Source: Gammaproteobacteria bacterium (GTDB taxonomy: Bacteria; Pseudomonadota; Gammaproteobacteria; GCA-001735895). Taken from it: a DNA stretch of 8,781 nt. The notes under the pieces are model-generated. The model saw only the letters and a list, made by a program, of their open reading frames with translations. It was not told the origin of the DNA and ran no database searches. Positions 1-6,376 of the stretch are shown piece after piece. The stretch is from NCBI GenBank assembly GCA_027293245.1, contig JAPUFZ010000144.1:1-8781 (forward strand), read 5' to 3'. Position numbers and translations under genes: made by a program. Every line of letters starts with the position of its first letter. Position 1 is the first letter of the stretch.

Positions 1-222
1 CCGCTCACCATGCAATTGCTGGCGCGGGGCTTTGACGGCGACCCGGCGATTGAAGCCGGTGAATCGGCTGTCGCCGGACTAGCAGCCCTGATTAGTGCAC
101 AAAATAATCCGCAACAGGTACAACAGCTGGAGCTCGATCAAAACAGCCGGATTTTTATCCTCGGCACCGAAGGTGCAACCGACCCTGAACTCTACCGACA
201 ATTGATTTCGGTAAAGTCGTAA
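1..222 (+). CDS. PLP-dependent ammonia-lyase, diaminopropionate ammonia-lyase-like (C-terminal fragment)
   Basis: The frame is open from the first base, so this is the 3' end of a gene cut by the window edge (about 73 residues seen). The fragment carries GDPAIEAGESAVAGLAAL, followed about 25 residues later by IFILGTEGATDPELYRQL. This pattern closes fold-type II PLP enzymes of the diaminopropionate ammonia-lyase (DpaL/YgeX) family, where E. coli YgeX has a similar GESGAVGL and STEGDTD ending. The family removes ammonia from small amino acids by alpha,beta-elimination in the cytoplasm. The PLP lysine and most of the active site lie outside the window, so the substrate cannot be judged. A related threonine dehydratase-like enzyme (EutB of hydroxyectoine use) is an alternative, suggested only by the EutA-like gene two places downstream. 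The next gene begins 40 bases after the stop, probably in the same operon. Confidence 0.75.
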   Translation, partial: PLTMQLLARGFDGDPAIEAGESAVAGLAALISAQNNPQQVQQLELDQNSRIFILGTEGATDPELYRQLISVKS

Positions 223-262
223 CCTGAATCCCAATAAATTTTTACCTTAGGAGTAATGGAAT

Positions 263-1378
263 ATGTCTAGTGAAATTTCAAACGATGAAAAACAGAAAAA
301 GCAAAGGGTTTTTATCGTTAATTCAATAGAGGCCACCGTGCGTATCGGTTTGGTAGTACTGGTGATCTATCTATGTCTGACTATTATCCGACCTTTCTTC
401 GTACCAATATTATGGGGCTTAATTATCGCCACATCGCTTTACCCGATTCACAAATGGGTGACCGCTAAACTGGGTAACAGCGACAGGATATCGGCCTTTT
501 TGATAACCTTTAGCGGCCTGGGATTGTTAGTTTCTATGTCAATCGGTTTTTCCAGTGCCTTGATTGCCAATTTGAAGACCCTTTCCGGAAAATTTACCCG
601 GGGCGAAAATATAATACCCGTGCCACCGGAATCTCTTCAGGATTGGCCCCTTATCGGCGAGCCACTCTATGCGTTCTGGCTAAACGCGACTCAGGATATC
701 GAAGCTGTTTTGATTCAATTTGCACCGGAACTCAAAACCTTTGGCGAATCGCTACTGGCTTCGGTCGGCGCCATGAGTATTGGTTTCTTCCAGTTTATCG
801 CAGCGATTGTTATCTCGGGGTTCGTGCTCGCCAATGCTGACATTTGTAAAGATTTTAGCGTGCGCTTCCTGACCCGCCTGATCGGTGAAAACGGTCCGGC
901 TTATGCCGACGTATCGGGTAAGATTGTCAGCGGTGTCACCCAGGGCATACTTGGCGTGTCATTGATACAAAGTGCGCTGGCACTGGCTGGATTTGTGGTT
1001 ATGGATGTACCTGCGGCCGGTGTATGGGCCTTACTATGCCTGGTACTGGGCGTAGTACAGATCGGTGCATTGCCTGTGATTATCGGTGTTGCTATCTATG
1101 TGTTTGTAACCAATGACAATACCCTGACAACTGTCATATTCCTGGCCTGGAGTCTCGTGGTGGGTGTTATAGATAACATTATAAAACCACTGGTGATGGG
1201 CAGGGGCATCAATGTACCGACCGTGATTATATTTCTCGGCGCGATTGGCGGTTTTATTTCCTCGGGCATGATCGGACTGTTTACCGGGGCTGTCATTCTT
1301 GTTATTGGCTATTCGCTGTTTCAGGCCTGGCTTGCTAATTCACTCGAATTGCCGGCCCCTGAAGAAAGTACGGAGTAA
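263..1378 (+). CDS. AI-2E family (PerM-like) membrane transporter
   Basis: The 371-residue product is of normal length for the AI-2E/PerM family (PF01594). It has a charged N-terminal tail (residues 1-20), a paired hydrophobic region at about 25-60, another at 77-103, a soluble stretch at about 105-165, and then several hydrophobic segments from about 165 to 353. The diagnostic C-terminal block is present: DNIIKPLVMGRG at about 304-315, then a glycine-rich FLGAIGG and GLFTGAV. Members export or exchange varied small solutes (autoinducer-2, indole, Na+/H+), so the family name does not fix the substrate. The ATG at 263 has a good Shine-Dalgarno (AGGAG, 249-253, 9-base spacer). Lying between two amino-acid-type enzymes, it may move their substrate or product; that is inference from position only. 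Confidence 0.88.
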   Translation: MSSEISNDEKQKKQRVFIVNSIEATVRIGLVVLVIYLCLTIIRPFFVPILWGLIIATSLYPIHKWVTAKLGNSDRISAFLITFSGLGLLVSMSIGFSSALIANLKTLSGKFTRGENIIPVPPESLQDWPLIGEPLYAFWLNATQDIEAVLIQFAPELKTFGESLLASVGAMSIGFFQFIAAIVISGFVLANADICKDFSVRFLTRLIGENGPAYADVSGKIVSGVTQGILGVSLIQSALALAGFVVMDVPAAGVWALLCLVLGVVQIGALPVIIGVAIYVFVTNDNTLTTVIFLAWSLVVGVIDNIIKPLVMGRGINVPTVIIFLGAIGGFISSGMIGLFTGAVILVIGYSLFQAWLANSLELPAPEESTE

Positions 1379-1400
1379 AAAACTGTTATGACCGAAAAAG

Positions 1401-2153
1401 ATGACTCAATCGCAGATTATTGAACACGATATACAACTGGACAGGGTGGCACCCGCCGGTCGTGTCGGCCTGATTGCACTGGCGACCGATTGTAATTCTG
1501 AGCAGGACTTGCGTCGCATGTACCCCGAAGGCGTCGAGCTATTTACCAATCGTGTGCTCAATGCTAACCCTGTGACGATGCAGAATTTGCGTAACATGGC
1601 AGGTGATATCAGTCGTGCTGCAGGCGGCATACTACCCGGTTTCACGCTCGACGCGATGATATACGGTTGCACCTCGGGTACCGTCGCCAACGGCGTTGAA
1701 AAAATTCAGCAGCTGGTGCAGGAAAGCTGTCCTGGCGTTCCGGTAACTAATCCGCTCAGCGCTGCACTTGCCGCGTTTGCTCATTTTGAAACACGGCGAA
1801 TATCGGTGCTAACACCCTATATCGAAGACGTTAATCTCGAAATGGCGGCCTGGTTCGAAATCCATGGTATTGAAGTTGTCAATATCGCTGGTTTTGGTTA
1901 TGAAAGTGATATCGACATGACAGGAATTCCACCACAGGAGATAGCCAATGCCGCGAGCAGGGTTTGCGACGACAATGTCGATTTACTGTTTATATCCTGC
2001 ACTGCGATCCGTGCCTCACTGGTAATCGAGCAGATTGAACAGACCATTGGCAAACCGGTAGTGACCAGCAATCAGGCTCTGGCATGGCATAGCCTGAAGC
2101 TGGTTGGATGCAAACAGGCTGTCACTGGTTACGGTTCTCTGTTTCATCAATGA
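1401..2153 (+). CDS. Asp/Glu racemase superfamily enzyme, EutA / maleate isomerase / arylmalonate decarboxylase-like
   Basis: This 250-residue cytoplasmic protein has the two-cysteine layout of the cofactor-independent Asp/Glu/hydantoin racemase superfamily: YGCTSGT with Cys90 and SCTAIRA with Cys200. The spacing and the CTSG/CTxxR contexts resemble maleate isomerase and EutA rather than aspartate racemase proper, and both catalytic cysteines are present. An N-terminal GRVGLIALATD strand and PVTNPLSAALAAF at about 114-126 also fit this branch. The ATG at 1401 is the first possible start, because an in-frame TGA sits at 1389-1391. The ribosome site is weak, so translation may be coupled to the gene ending 22 bases upstream. 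EutA proteins act in hydroxyectoine use beside a PLP dehydratase (EutB). A PLP enzyme fragment lies upstream here, but eutC, eutD and eutE are not in the window, so the pathway is unproven and I give no symbol. Confidence 0.8.
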   Translation: MTQSQIIEHDIQLDRVAPAGRVGLIALATDCNSEQDLRRMYPEGVELFTNRVLNANPVTMQNLRNMAGDISRAAGGILPGFTLDAMIYGCTSGTVANGVEKIQQLVQESCPGVPVTNPLSAALAAFAHFETRRISVLTPYIEDVNLEMAAWFEIHGIEVVNIAGFGYESDIDMTGIPPQEIANAASRVCDDNVDLLFISCTAIRASLVIEQIEQTIGKPVVTSNQALAWHSLKLVGCKQAVTGYGSLFHQ

Positions 2154-2225
2154 CTCTTTCCAGGGTTTTCACTTGAATTTTGTTAGTCCGACAAGGCTGC
2201 TAACTCACTTTTGCAGGAAAAATTA

Positions 2226-2738
2226 ATGTTGGGAAAAATACGTCTACTAAGCCACCAGAAATTGTACTGGATACTACTCCTCGTTCTCGGCCTGTCGCTG
2301 GAATTTTCGGCCCTGTTCTATCAGTACGTACTCGGCGAATGGCCTTGCGTATTATGCATCCACATTCGCATCTGGGTGCTGGGTTTTATCGTCGTCGCCA
2401 TACTTGCCCTGTTGGTTGACGGTAATCAATGGTTAATGCGAGGGCTTCATCTAGTCAACACCGGCATGATGACTGGATTCGTTGAACGCAGTTGGCAAAC
2501 CCTGGCGGTGGAACGTGGTTGGGTTTTTGGCGACTGTAACATGGAGTCTGGCCTGCCACCCTGGTTTGCACTCGACAAATGGTTTCCGGCCCTGTTTGAA
2601 GTACAAACAGCCTGCGGTTATACGCCGATTATACTATTTAACATCACCATGGCCGAGATGTTGCTGGCAATTTCGAGTGTGCTGTTACTGATCAGCGTGC
2701 TAATGCTGATTGTCAGTTGTTGCACCTCACAGGAATAA
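2226..2738 (+). CDS. dsbB: Disulfide bond formation protein DsbB
   Basis: DsbB is the inner-membrane quinone reductase that re-oxidises periplasmic DsbA. Starting from ATG 2226 the protein has 170 residues, with four hydrophobic segments (about 14-33, 45-63, 70-86 and 136-164). The quinone-side pair is Cys41-Val-Leu-Cys44 in WPCVLCIHIR, the second periplasmic pair is Cys104 (FGDC) and Cys130 (QTAC), and Arg48 is present. These positions coincide with E. coli DsbB numbering, and the LDKWFP stretch between the second pair also matches, so activity is likely intact. A longer frame opens with TTG at 2211, but AGGA at 2215-2218, seven bases before ATG 2226, favours the shorter start. A 72-base gap separates it from the racemase gene. 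In E. coli dsbB follows nhaB; here an nhaB relic lies about 1.7 kb downstream, beyond mltF. Confidence 0.93.
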   Translation: MLGKIRLLSHQKLYWILLLVLGLSLEFSALFYQYVLGEWPCVLCIHIRIWVLGFIVVAILALLVDGNQWLMRGLHLVNTGMMTGFVERSWQTLAVERGWVFGDCNMESGLPPWFALDKWFPALFEVQTACGYTPIILFNITMAEMLLAISSVLLLISVLMLIVSCCTSQE

Positions 2739-2749
2739 TCCTGGGAAAC

Positions 2750-4327
2750 TTAGCCGGTATGTGAACCACGTGATTTCGCTATCTGGGCGCGCAGGATATT
2801 CGCATAATTACGCACACGCTGCACGTAAACAACGGACTCTGATCCACGTGCAAAGCCATATTTAAGTTCCTTGTAGTATTTCTTTTGCTGTAGCAGGGGC
2901 AGTACACCCTTCAGATCGAGCCAGCTATCGGGATCGAGGTCGAGTTCATCGGCGAGGCTACGGGCATCATGCACATGCCCCATACCTAAGTTGTAAGCCG
3001 CCAGCGCGTACCACCAACGATCATCGCCTTTGACCTCTTCAGGTATGCGCAACTCCAGCAACTTCAGGTATTTTGCACCGCCCATGATACTTTGTTTGGC
3101 GTCGAGCCGGCTTGCAACACCCATTTCTTTTGCAGTGACCAGGGTCAACATCATGATGCCACGTACACCGGTTGGGCTTTTTGCGCGACGGTTCCAGTGC
3201 GATTCCTGATAAGCCTGGGCCGCGAGCAGGGTCCAGGGTACCTGATGTTTTTCGGCCGCCTCCTGAAAAACCGATTTTAGCCCTGGTAAGCGGGATTTGA
3301 TTTTACGAATAAACGAACGCATATCGACATAATCAAATTCCTCGACAATATAGTGTTTGTCTTTCAGGACAGATAACTCTCCATTTCGATCGATATACTC
3401 AAGCCAGGCTTCAATCGCATCGGAAAGCACAGTCCACTCGGGCGAAAGCATCCAGGCCAACGATTGATTTTCTTCAATAATAAAGGCAGCTTGCAGTTCG
3501 GGGTAAATACGTCGCTTGATATTGAGCGCGCTGGAAGTAGCAACCGTGCAGTCGATTTCCCGACGCCATACCTGTTCAAGCAACTGCTCGACGTCGATAT
3601 CGCTAACCGAATCCCAGGACAGGTCAGGATAGTCTTCCTGTAAATCAAACAGATTCGCCTCGAAACTCGAGTCGGCAACGACTACGACTTCGTAGTCGGC
3701 CAGTTCTTCTGCATTGCGCGGCAGTTTGCCATTGTTTCTGCGACAAACCACCTTTTGGTCTACCTGCTGGTATTCGGGTCCAAACACAATCCCCTGATCC
3801 TCGAGTGAATCATGACGAACCAGCCCGGCGGCTCCAAGATGGCCCTTGCCCCCGGCAATCTGTTCCAGAACCGCCTGGCTGTTTTCACGAATATCGAAAC
3901 GCAGTTCTACACCAAGAAACTCGGCAAACGATTCCAGGTAATCGTATTCAGGTCCAGCTGGCCCCTCATTATCCTGGTACCAGGTGGTTGGTGATTCACG
4001 GGAAATTACCAGCAGTTCTCCGGATTCCTTGAGATCGTCCAGACTGTGACCAGGATTAATTTGATAGACCCCCACGATAACCAGCAATAATAATATTGCC
4101 GTTATAACCGGTTTCTCCGCTAATACCGGGAACCTGTCGCTAAACCGGGTAAACAACTTGCTTGCGATTGACAGCAGGCGCTGCCAGCTACCAGCAAAGT
4201 CAAGGCTGCGCAGCCGCTGAATCAGCTTCTGCCCCCCTTCCGTGTTCGACAGTCGCGTGACCTGCGATAATAGCCAACGCCAGGCTTGCAGCACGAACTG
4301 TTTTGTTTTCAACAGCCATTCGGCCAA
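2750..4327 (-). CDS. mltF: Membrane-bound lytic murein transglycosylase F-like (SBP + SLT domains)
   Basis: The 525-residue protein is predicted to cleave peptidoglycan glycan strands in the periplasm, leaving 1,6-anhydro-muropeptides. Residues 1-73 are basic and amphipathic and precede one membrane segment at about 74-88. Residues about 95-330 form a solute-binding-protein-like module (LKESGELLVISRESP, then EYDYLESFAEFLGVEL). The SLT lysozyme-like domain spans about 350-515, with catalytic Glu375 in AYQESHW, then SPTGVRGIMMLT and the AAYNLGMGH block. This order is that of MltF. E. coli MltF (518 aa) has a short N-terminal signal and a longer C-terminal tail; here the tail is shorter and the N-terminus longer. 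No ATG occurs between residue 1 and Met293, though a TTG at residue 58 is possible. A GGGGG purine run lies upstream of the ATG. It converges on dsbB with 11 bases between the stops. Confidence 0.9.
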   Translation of the reverse strand: MAEWLLKTKQFVLQAWRWLLSQVTRLSNTEGGQKLIQRLRSLDFAGSWQRLLSIASKLFTRFSDRFPVLAEKPVITAILLLLVIVGVYQINPGHSLDDLKESGELLVISRESPTTWYQDNEGPAGPEYDYLESFAEFLGVELRFDIRENSQAVLEQIAGGKGHLGAAGLVRHDSLEDQGIVFGPEYQQVDQKVVCRRNNGKLPRNAEELADYEVVVVADSSFEANLFDLQEDYPDLSWDSVSDIDVEQLLEQVWRREIDCTVATSSALNIKRRIYPELQAAFIIEENQSLAWMLSPEWTVLSDAIEAWLEYIDRNGELSVLKDKHYIVEEFDYVDMRSFIRKIKSRLPGLKSVFQEAAEKHQVPWTLLAAQAYQESHWNRRAKSPTGVRGIMMLTLVTAKEMGVASRLDAKQSIMGGAKYLKLLELRIPEEVKGDDRWWYALAAYNLGMGHVHDARSLADELDLDPDSWLDLKGVLPLLQQKKYYKELKYGFARGSESVVYVQRVRNYANILRAQIAKSRGSHTG

Positions 4328-4479
4328 TGGGTTTTCCCCCGATAGTTACTCTTAAAAACACCTGCCTTTTGCCCTGTGCGGGCTCAGGAGCCGGATTTCA
4401 ATCCTCGTCGATTATTAATCTACAACGCAAATATTTGTGGTTATAATGAAACTACTCCTATCGCAGATATTTATCCACA
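4328..4479. promoter_or_regulatory. Divergent intergenic region between mltF and the nhaB relic
   Basis: These 152 bases separate two genes transcribed away from each other, so promoters for both should lie here. The side facing nhaB is AT-rich. The side facing mltF holds a short perfect inverted repeat, GGCTC-AG-GAGCC, at 4381-4392. It has no following T-run, so it is not a terminator; it could be an operator, but no known regulator motif is recognised. I could not place a convincing promoter for mltF on the - strand. Confidence 0.4.
4419..4447 (+). promoter_or_regulatory. Candidate sigma-70 promoter for nhaB
   Basis: A perfect -10 hexamer TATAAT lies at 4442-4447, with TCTACA (4 of 6 matches to TTGACA) at 4419-4424 and a 17-base spacer. 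It sits 32 bases upstream of the nhaB ATG at 4480, which leaves a short leader. Only the hexamers and spacing support it. If it still works, it would transcribe a gene that no longer encodes an antiporter. Confidence 0.45.
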
Positions 4480-4858
4480 ATGACATCAAAACTCGGCTCG
4501 GCATTCCTTTCGAATTTCCTGGGACAATCACCGATATGGTATAAACAGCTGATATTGGCTTTTTTGATCATCAACCCCATCGTCTTCGTGATAAATCCAT
4601 TTTTGGCCGGCTGGGTATTGATTATCGAATTTATTATGACCCTGGCGATGGCGCTTAAATGCTATCCATTACAACCCGGTGGATTACTGGCAATCGAGGC
4701 AATCGTCATTGGCATGGCCTCACCTGGTTCGGTTTACCGTGAAACCATCGGTAACTTTCAAGTTATTTTGCTTTTGATGTTCATGGATGTATACGGCTCT
4801 GCCTTATACCATCGTCCTCAGCGGCGTCGGCATGATCGCAATTTCGTTTGCGTTTTAG
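4480..4858 (+). pseudogene. nhaB: NhaB Na+/H+ antiporter, broken by a large internal deletion
   Basis: NhaB is a ~500-residue inner-membrane sodium/proton antiporter. Codons 1-102 (4480-4785) read as a normal NhaB N-terminus: [11 protein letters not shown], then [19 protein letters not shown] and LLLMFM, closely matching E. coli. After Met102 this frame turns into unrelated arginine-rich sequence and would stop only at 4866. In the +2 frame, 4787-4858 encodes [13 protein letters not shown] and ends at TAG 4856-4858. That matches the last transmembrane stretch of NhaB, MALPYTLVLTLVGL in E. coli. The middle, roughly 370-380 codons (about 1.1 kb), is therefore missing and the two ends are out of frame. 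Most of the transport core is absent. The relic overlaps the nudF stop by 4 bases, as an intact nhaB 3' end would. Low sequence decay suggests a recent deletion or an assembly error. Confidence 0.88.
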
Positions 4859-5442
4859 AGGACTAAGCGCTGCTCGTTCAGCTCTAGCCATTGCAGGGCT
4901 ATGATAGTCGCAGATGATCTGATTGTGCCATCACGGACCCTCTGGTAAGCGAGGTCGGCGTCGACTAGTTCGACGCGAATATCCTCATTTTCCTCGGCAA
5001 GGCCATGTATTCCTCCTACGCCTGTGCCGTCGATAATTCCACAGTACAAAGTGCAAAGCTCGGTGGTGCCACCCGGGCTCACGTAGTAACGACTGATGCG
5101 ATGTAGTTGTCTGATCTTACAGCCGGCTTCTTCCTGGCTTTCGCGGATTGCGACCTGCTCTTCGGATTCACCTTCCTCGATTACACCGGCGACGCACTCG
5201 AGCAACCAGGGCGATTCAGCGTCCCCGATTGCACCGGCTCTGAACTGTTCGATCAACACCACCTGGCGGCGTTCCGGATCATAAGGCAATACCGCCACGA
5301 CCGCGCCACGCTCAAAAATTTCTCGGCTAAAAACATTACTGTAACCACCGCCAAACAACTCATGTGAGAGGCTGATTTCTTCCAGTTTAAAATACTTGCT
5401 AAACAGGACCTGGTGTTTATCAAGCTTCCATGAATATTTCAT
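4855..5442 (-). CDS. nudF: ADP-ribose pyrophosphatase, Nudix family (NudF-like)
   Basis: This 195-residue cytoplasmic enzyme probably hydrolyses ADP-ribose to AMP and ribose-5-phosphate. The Nudix box is complete: Gly86, then Glu92 and REsqEEaGC at residues 100-108, which supply the Mg2+-binding glutamates. The N-terminal part ([20 protein letters not shown], about 45-64) and the EQFRAGA strand are characteristic of the ADP-sugar branch, as is the SPGGTTE stretch just after the box. Length is close to E. coli NudF (209). The ATG at 5442 has no clear Shine-Dalgarno and sits 9 bases after the kdsB stop, so translation probably depends on coupling. Another ADP-sugar or sugar-nucleotide pyrophosphatase activity is possible. 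Its link to lipid A synthesis is positional only. Confidence 0.88.
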   Translation of the reverse strand: MKYSWKLDKHQVLFSKYFKLEEISLSHELFGGGYSNVFSREIFERGAVVAVLPYDPERRQVVLIEQFRAGAIGDAESPWLLECVAGVIEEGESEEQVAIRESQEEAGCKIRQLHRISRYYVSPGGTTELCTLYCGIIDGTGVGGIHGLAEENEDIRVELVDADLAYQRVRDGTIRSSATIIALQWLELNEQRLVL

Positions 5443-5451
5443 AGTTTAAGA

Positions 5452-6186
5452 TTAAGATTGATCTATTAATCGTATTACCTGAAGCAGGTCGTCTTCGGTA
5501 TCGACACCGGGTCCCGGTGGTTCTGCGGCCAATTCGGTGTGTATCGAATAACCATGCCAGAGGGTCCGTAGCTGCTCGAGTTTTTCGTCCGCCTCAATTT
5601 CACAAATCTCAAGCCTGGTAAAGGTATTCAGAAAACCGACGCGATATGCATAGATGCCAATATGCCCGCAATAATCGATATGCTTTTGCTCCCGATCAAA
5701 TGGAATGGGCGAACGGCTAAAGTACAATACGCGACCCTGGTAATCGTGTACCAGCTTGACCTGGTTCGCATTCTGCGCCCGCTCGGTATCGATTATTTTA
5801 TGCAGGGTTGCCATATCACAATCCGAGCTCTGCAGATTTTGCGCCACCTGGGTCATATTAGAGGCCGGCATCAACGGTTCATCCCCCTGCAGATTGACGA
5901 CAATGGTATCATCGTCCCAGGAAAATTTTTGTGCCACTTCAACCAGACGATCCGAACCGGTTTGATGCCCGTCGCTGGTCATGCAGACCTTAGCTCCGAA
6001 ACCTCGCACACAGCTACTGATACGTTCATCATCGGTGGCGACAATCACCTGTTTAGCGTCACTACCTGCTGCCGCTTCATAAACCCATTGAATCATCGGT
6101 TTGTGGTGTATTAAACGCAGTGGTTTTCCCGGCAATCGAGCAGAAGCGTAGCGTGCCGGGATGACGATATGAAAATCGACCGCCAT
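5452..6186 (-). CDS. kdsB: 3-deoxy-manno-octulosonate cytidylyltransferase (CMP-KDO synthetase)
   Basis: KdsB activates KDO with CTP, giving CMP-KDO and pyrophosphate, the donor used by WaaA to add KDO to lipid IVA in the cytoplasm. The 244-residue product (E. coli 248) has the nucleotide-binding N-terminus IPARYASARLPGKPL, then KPMIQWV, IVATDDERI, the VNLQGDEP metal/CTP motif at about 97-104, LYFSRSPIPFDR, GHIGIYAYR and the closing PGPGVDTEDDL. All expected motifs are present, so it should be functional. It begins 4 bases after the ycaR stop with no obvious ribosome site, consistent with translational coupling in the msbA-lpxK-ycaR-kdsB order common in Gammaproteobacteria. Confidence 0.96.
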   Translation of the reverse strand: MAVDFHIVIPARYASARLPGKPLRLIHHKPMIQWVYEAAAGSDAKQVIVATDDERISSCVRGFGAKVCMTSDGHQTGSDRLVEVAQKFSWDDDTIVVNLQGDEPLMPASNMTQVAQNLQSSDCDMATLHKIIDTERAQNANQVKLVHDYQGRVLYFSRSPIPFDREQKHIDYCGHIGIYAYRVGFLNTFTRLEICEIEADEKLEQLRTLWHGYSIHTELAAEPPGPGVDTEDDLLQVIRLIDQS

Positions 6187-6190
6187 GTTG

Positions 6191-6376
6191 CTATAGATTT
6201 TCTATTTCTTCATTGCTGAGCTCGCGAGCCTCTTCCGGCAGCATCACCGGGATACCATCTCTAATTGGATAGGCCAGTCGTGAAGCTCTTGAAAGTAACT
6301 CCTGGTTTTTCTTGTCGTAAATCAATGGTCCCTTGGTAATTGGATCAACCAGTATATCGAGCAGGTGTTTATCCAT
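6191..6376 (-). CDS. ycaR: Trm112/YcaR family small protein (UPF0434)
   Basis: This 61-residue protein matches the YcaR/Trm112-like family through [14 protein letters not shown] at the start and [21 protein letters not shown] at about 31-51, at the normal length of about 60. In zinc-binding relatives the N-terminal knuckle is CPxC; here those positions are Asp11 and Thr14 and the protein has no cysteine at all, so it cannot bind zinc in the usual way. A Thr at the second position is common among bacterial members, but loss of the first Cys is less usual. The function of bacterial YcaR is not firmly known. GGAGG (6386-6390, - strand) sits 9 bases upstream of the ATG. The start overlaps the end of lpxK by 8 bases. 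Confidence 0.92.
   Translation of the reverse strand: MDKHLLDILVDPITKGPLIYDKKNQELLSRASRLAYPIRDGIPVMLPEEARELSNEEIENL

Noticed and set aside
1388..1423. Short 11-codon frame (ATG at 1388) ahead of and overlapping the racemase gene
   Set aside because: It is very short, has no ribosome site and no recognisable product. The racemase start at 1401 is fixed by an in-frame TGA at 1389-1391.
2154..2225. Possible promoter for dsbB (TTGAAT or TTGTTA as -35)
   Set aside because: No -10 hexamer at acceptable spacing was found; the best candidate spacers are 15 or 22 bases with poor matches.
2730..2743. CAGGA-ATAA-TCCTG hairpin at the dsbB stop, between convergent dsbB and mltF
   Set aside because: The stem is only 5 bp and no T-run follows on either strand, so it is too weak to call a terminator.
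4471..4479. TTATCCACA, a perfect DnaA-box sequence just before the nhaB start
   Set aside because: It is a single box with no cluster, no AT-rich unwinding element and no origin genes nearby. One chance match to the consensus in a window of this size is not surprising.
4786..4866. Arginine-rich C-terminal tail of the nhaB N-terminal frame as a new protein end
   Set aside because: The same bases in another frame encode the true NhaB C-terminus, so the tail is out-of-frame reading after the deletion, not an evolved domain.
5662..6114. 150-codon open frame on the + strand opposite kdsB
   Set aside because: It lies wholly antisense to a well-supported kdsB, resembles no family I recognise and has no ribosome site evidence, so it is a shadow frame.
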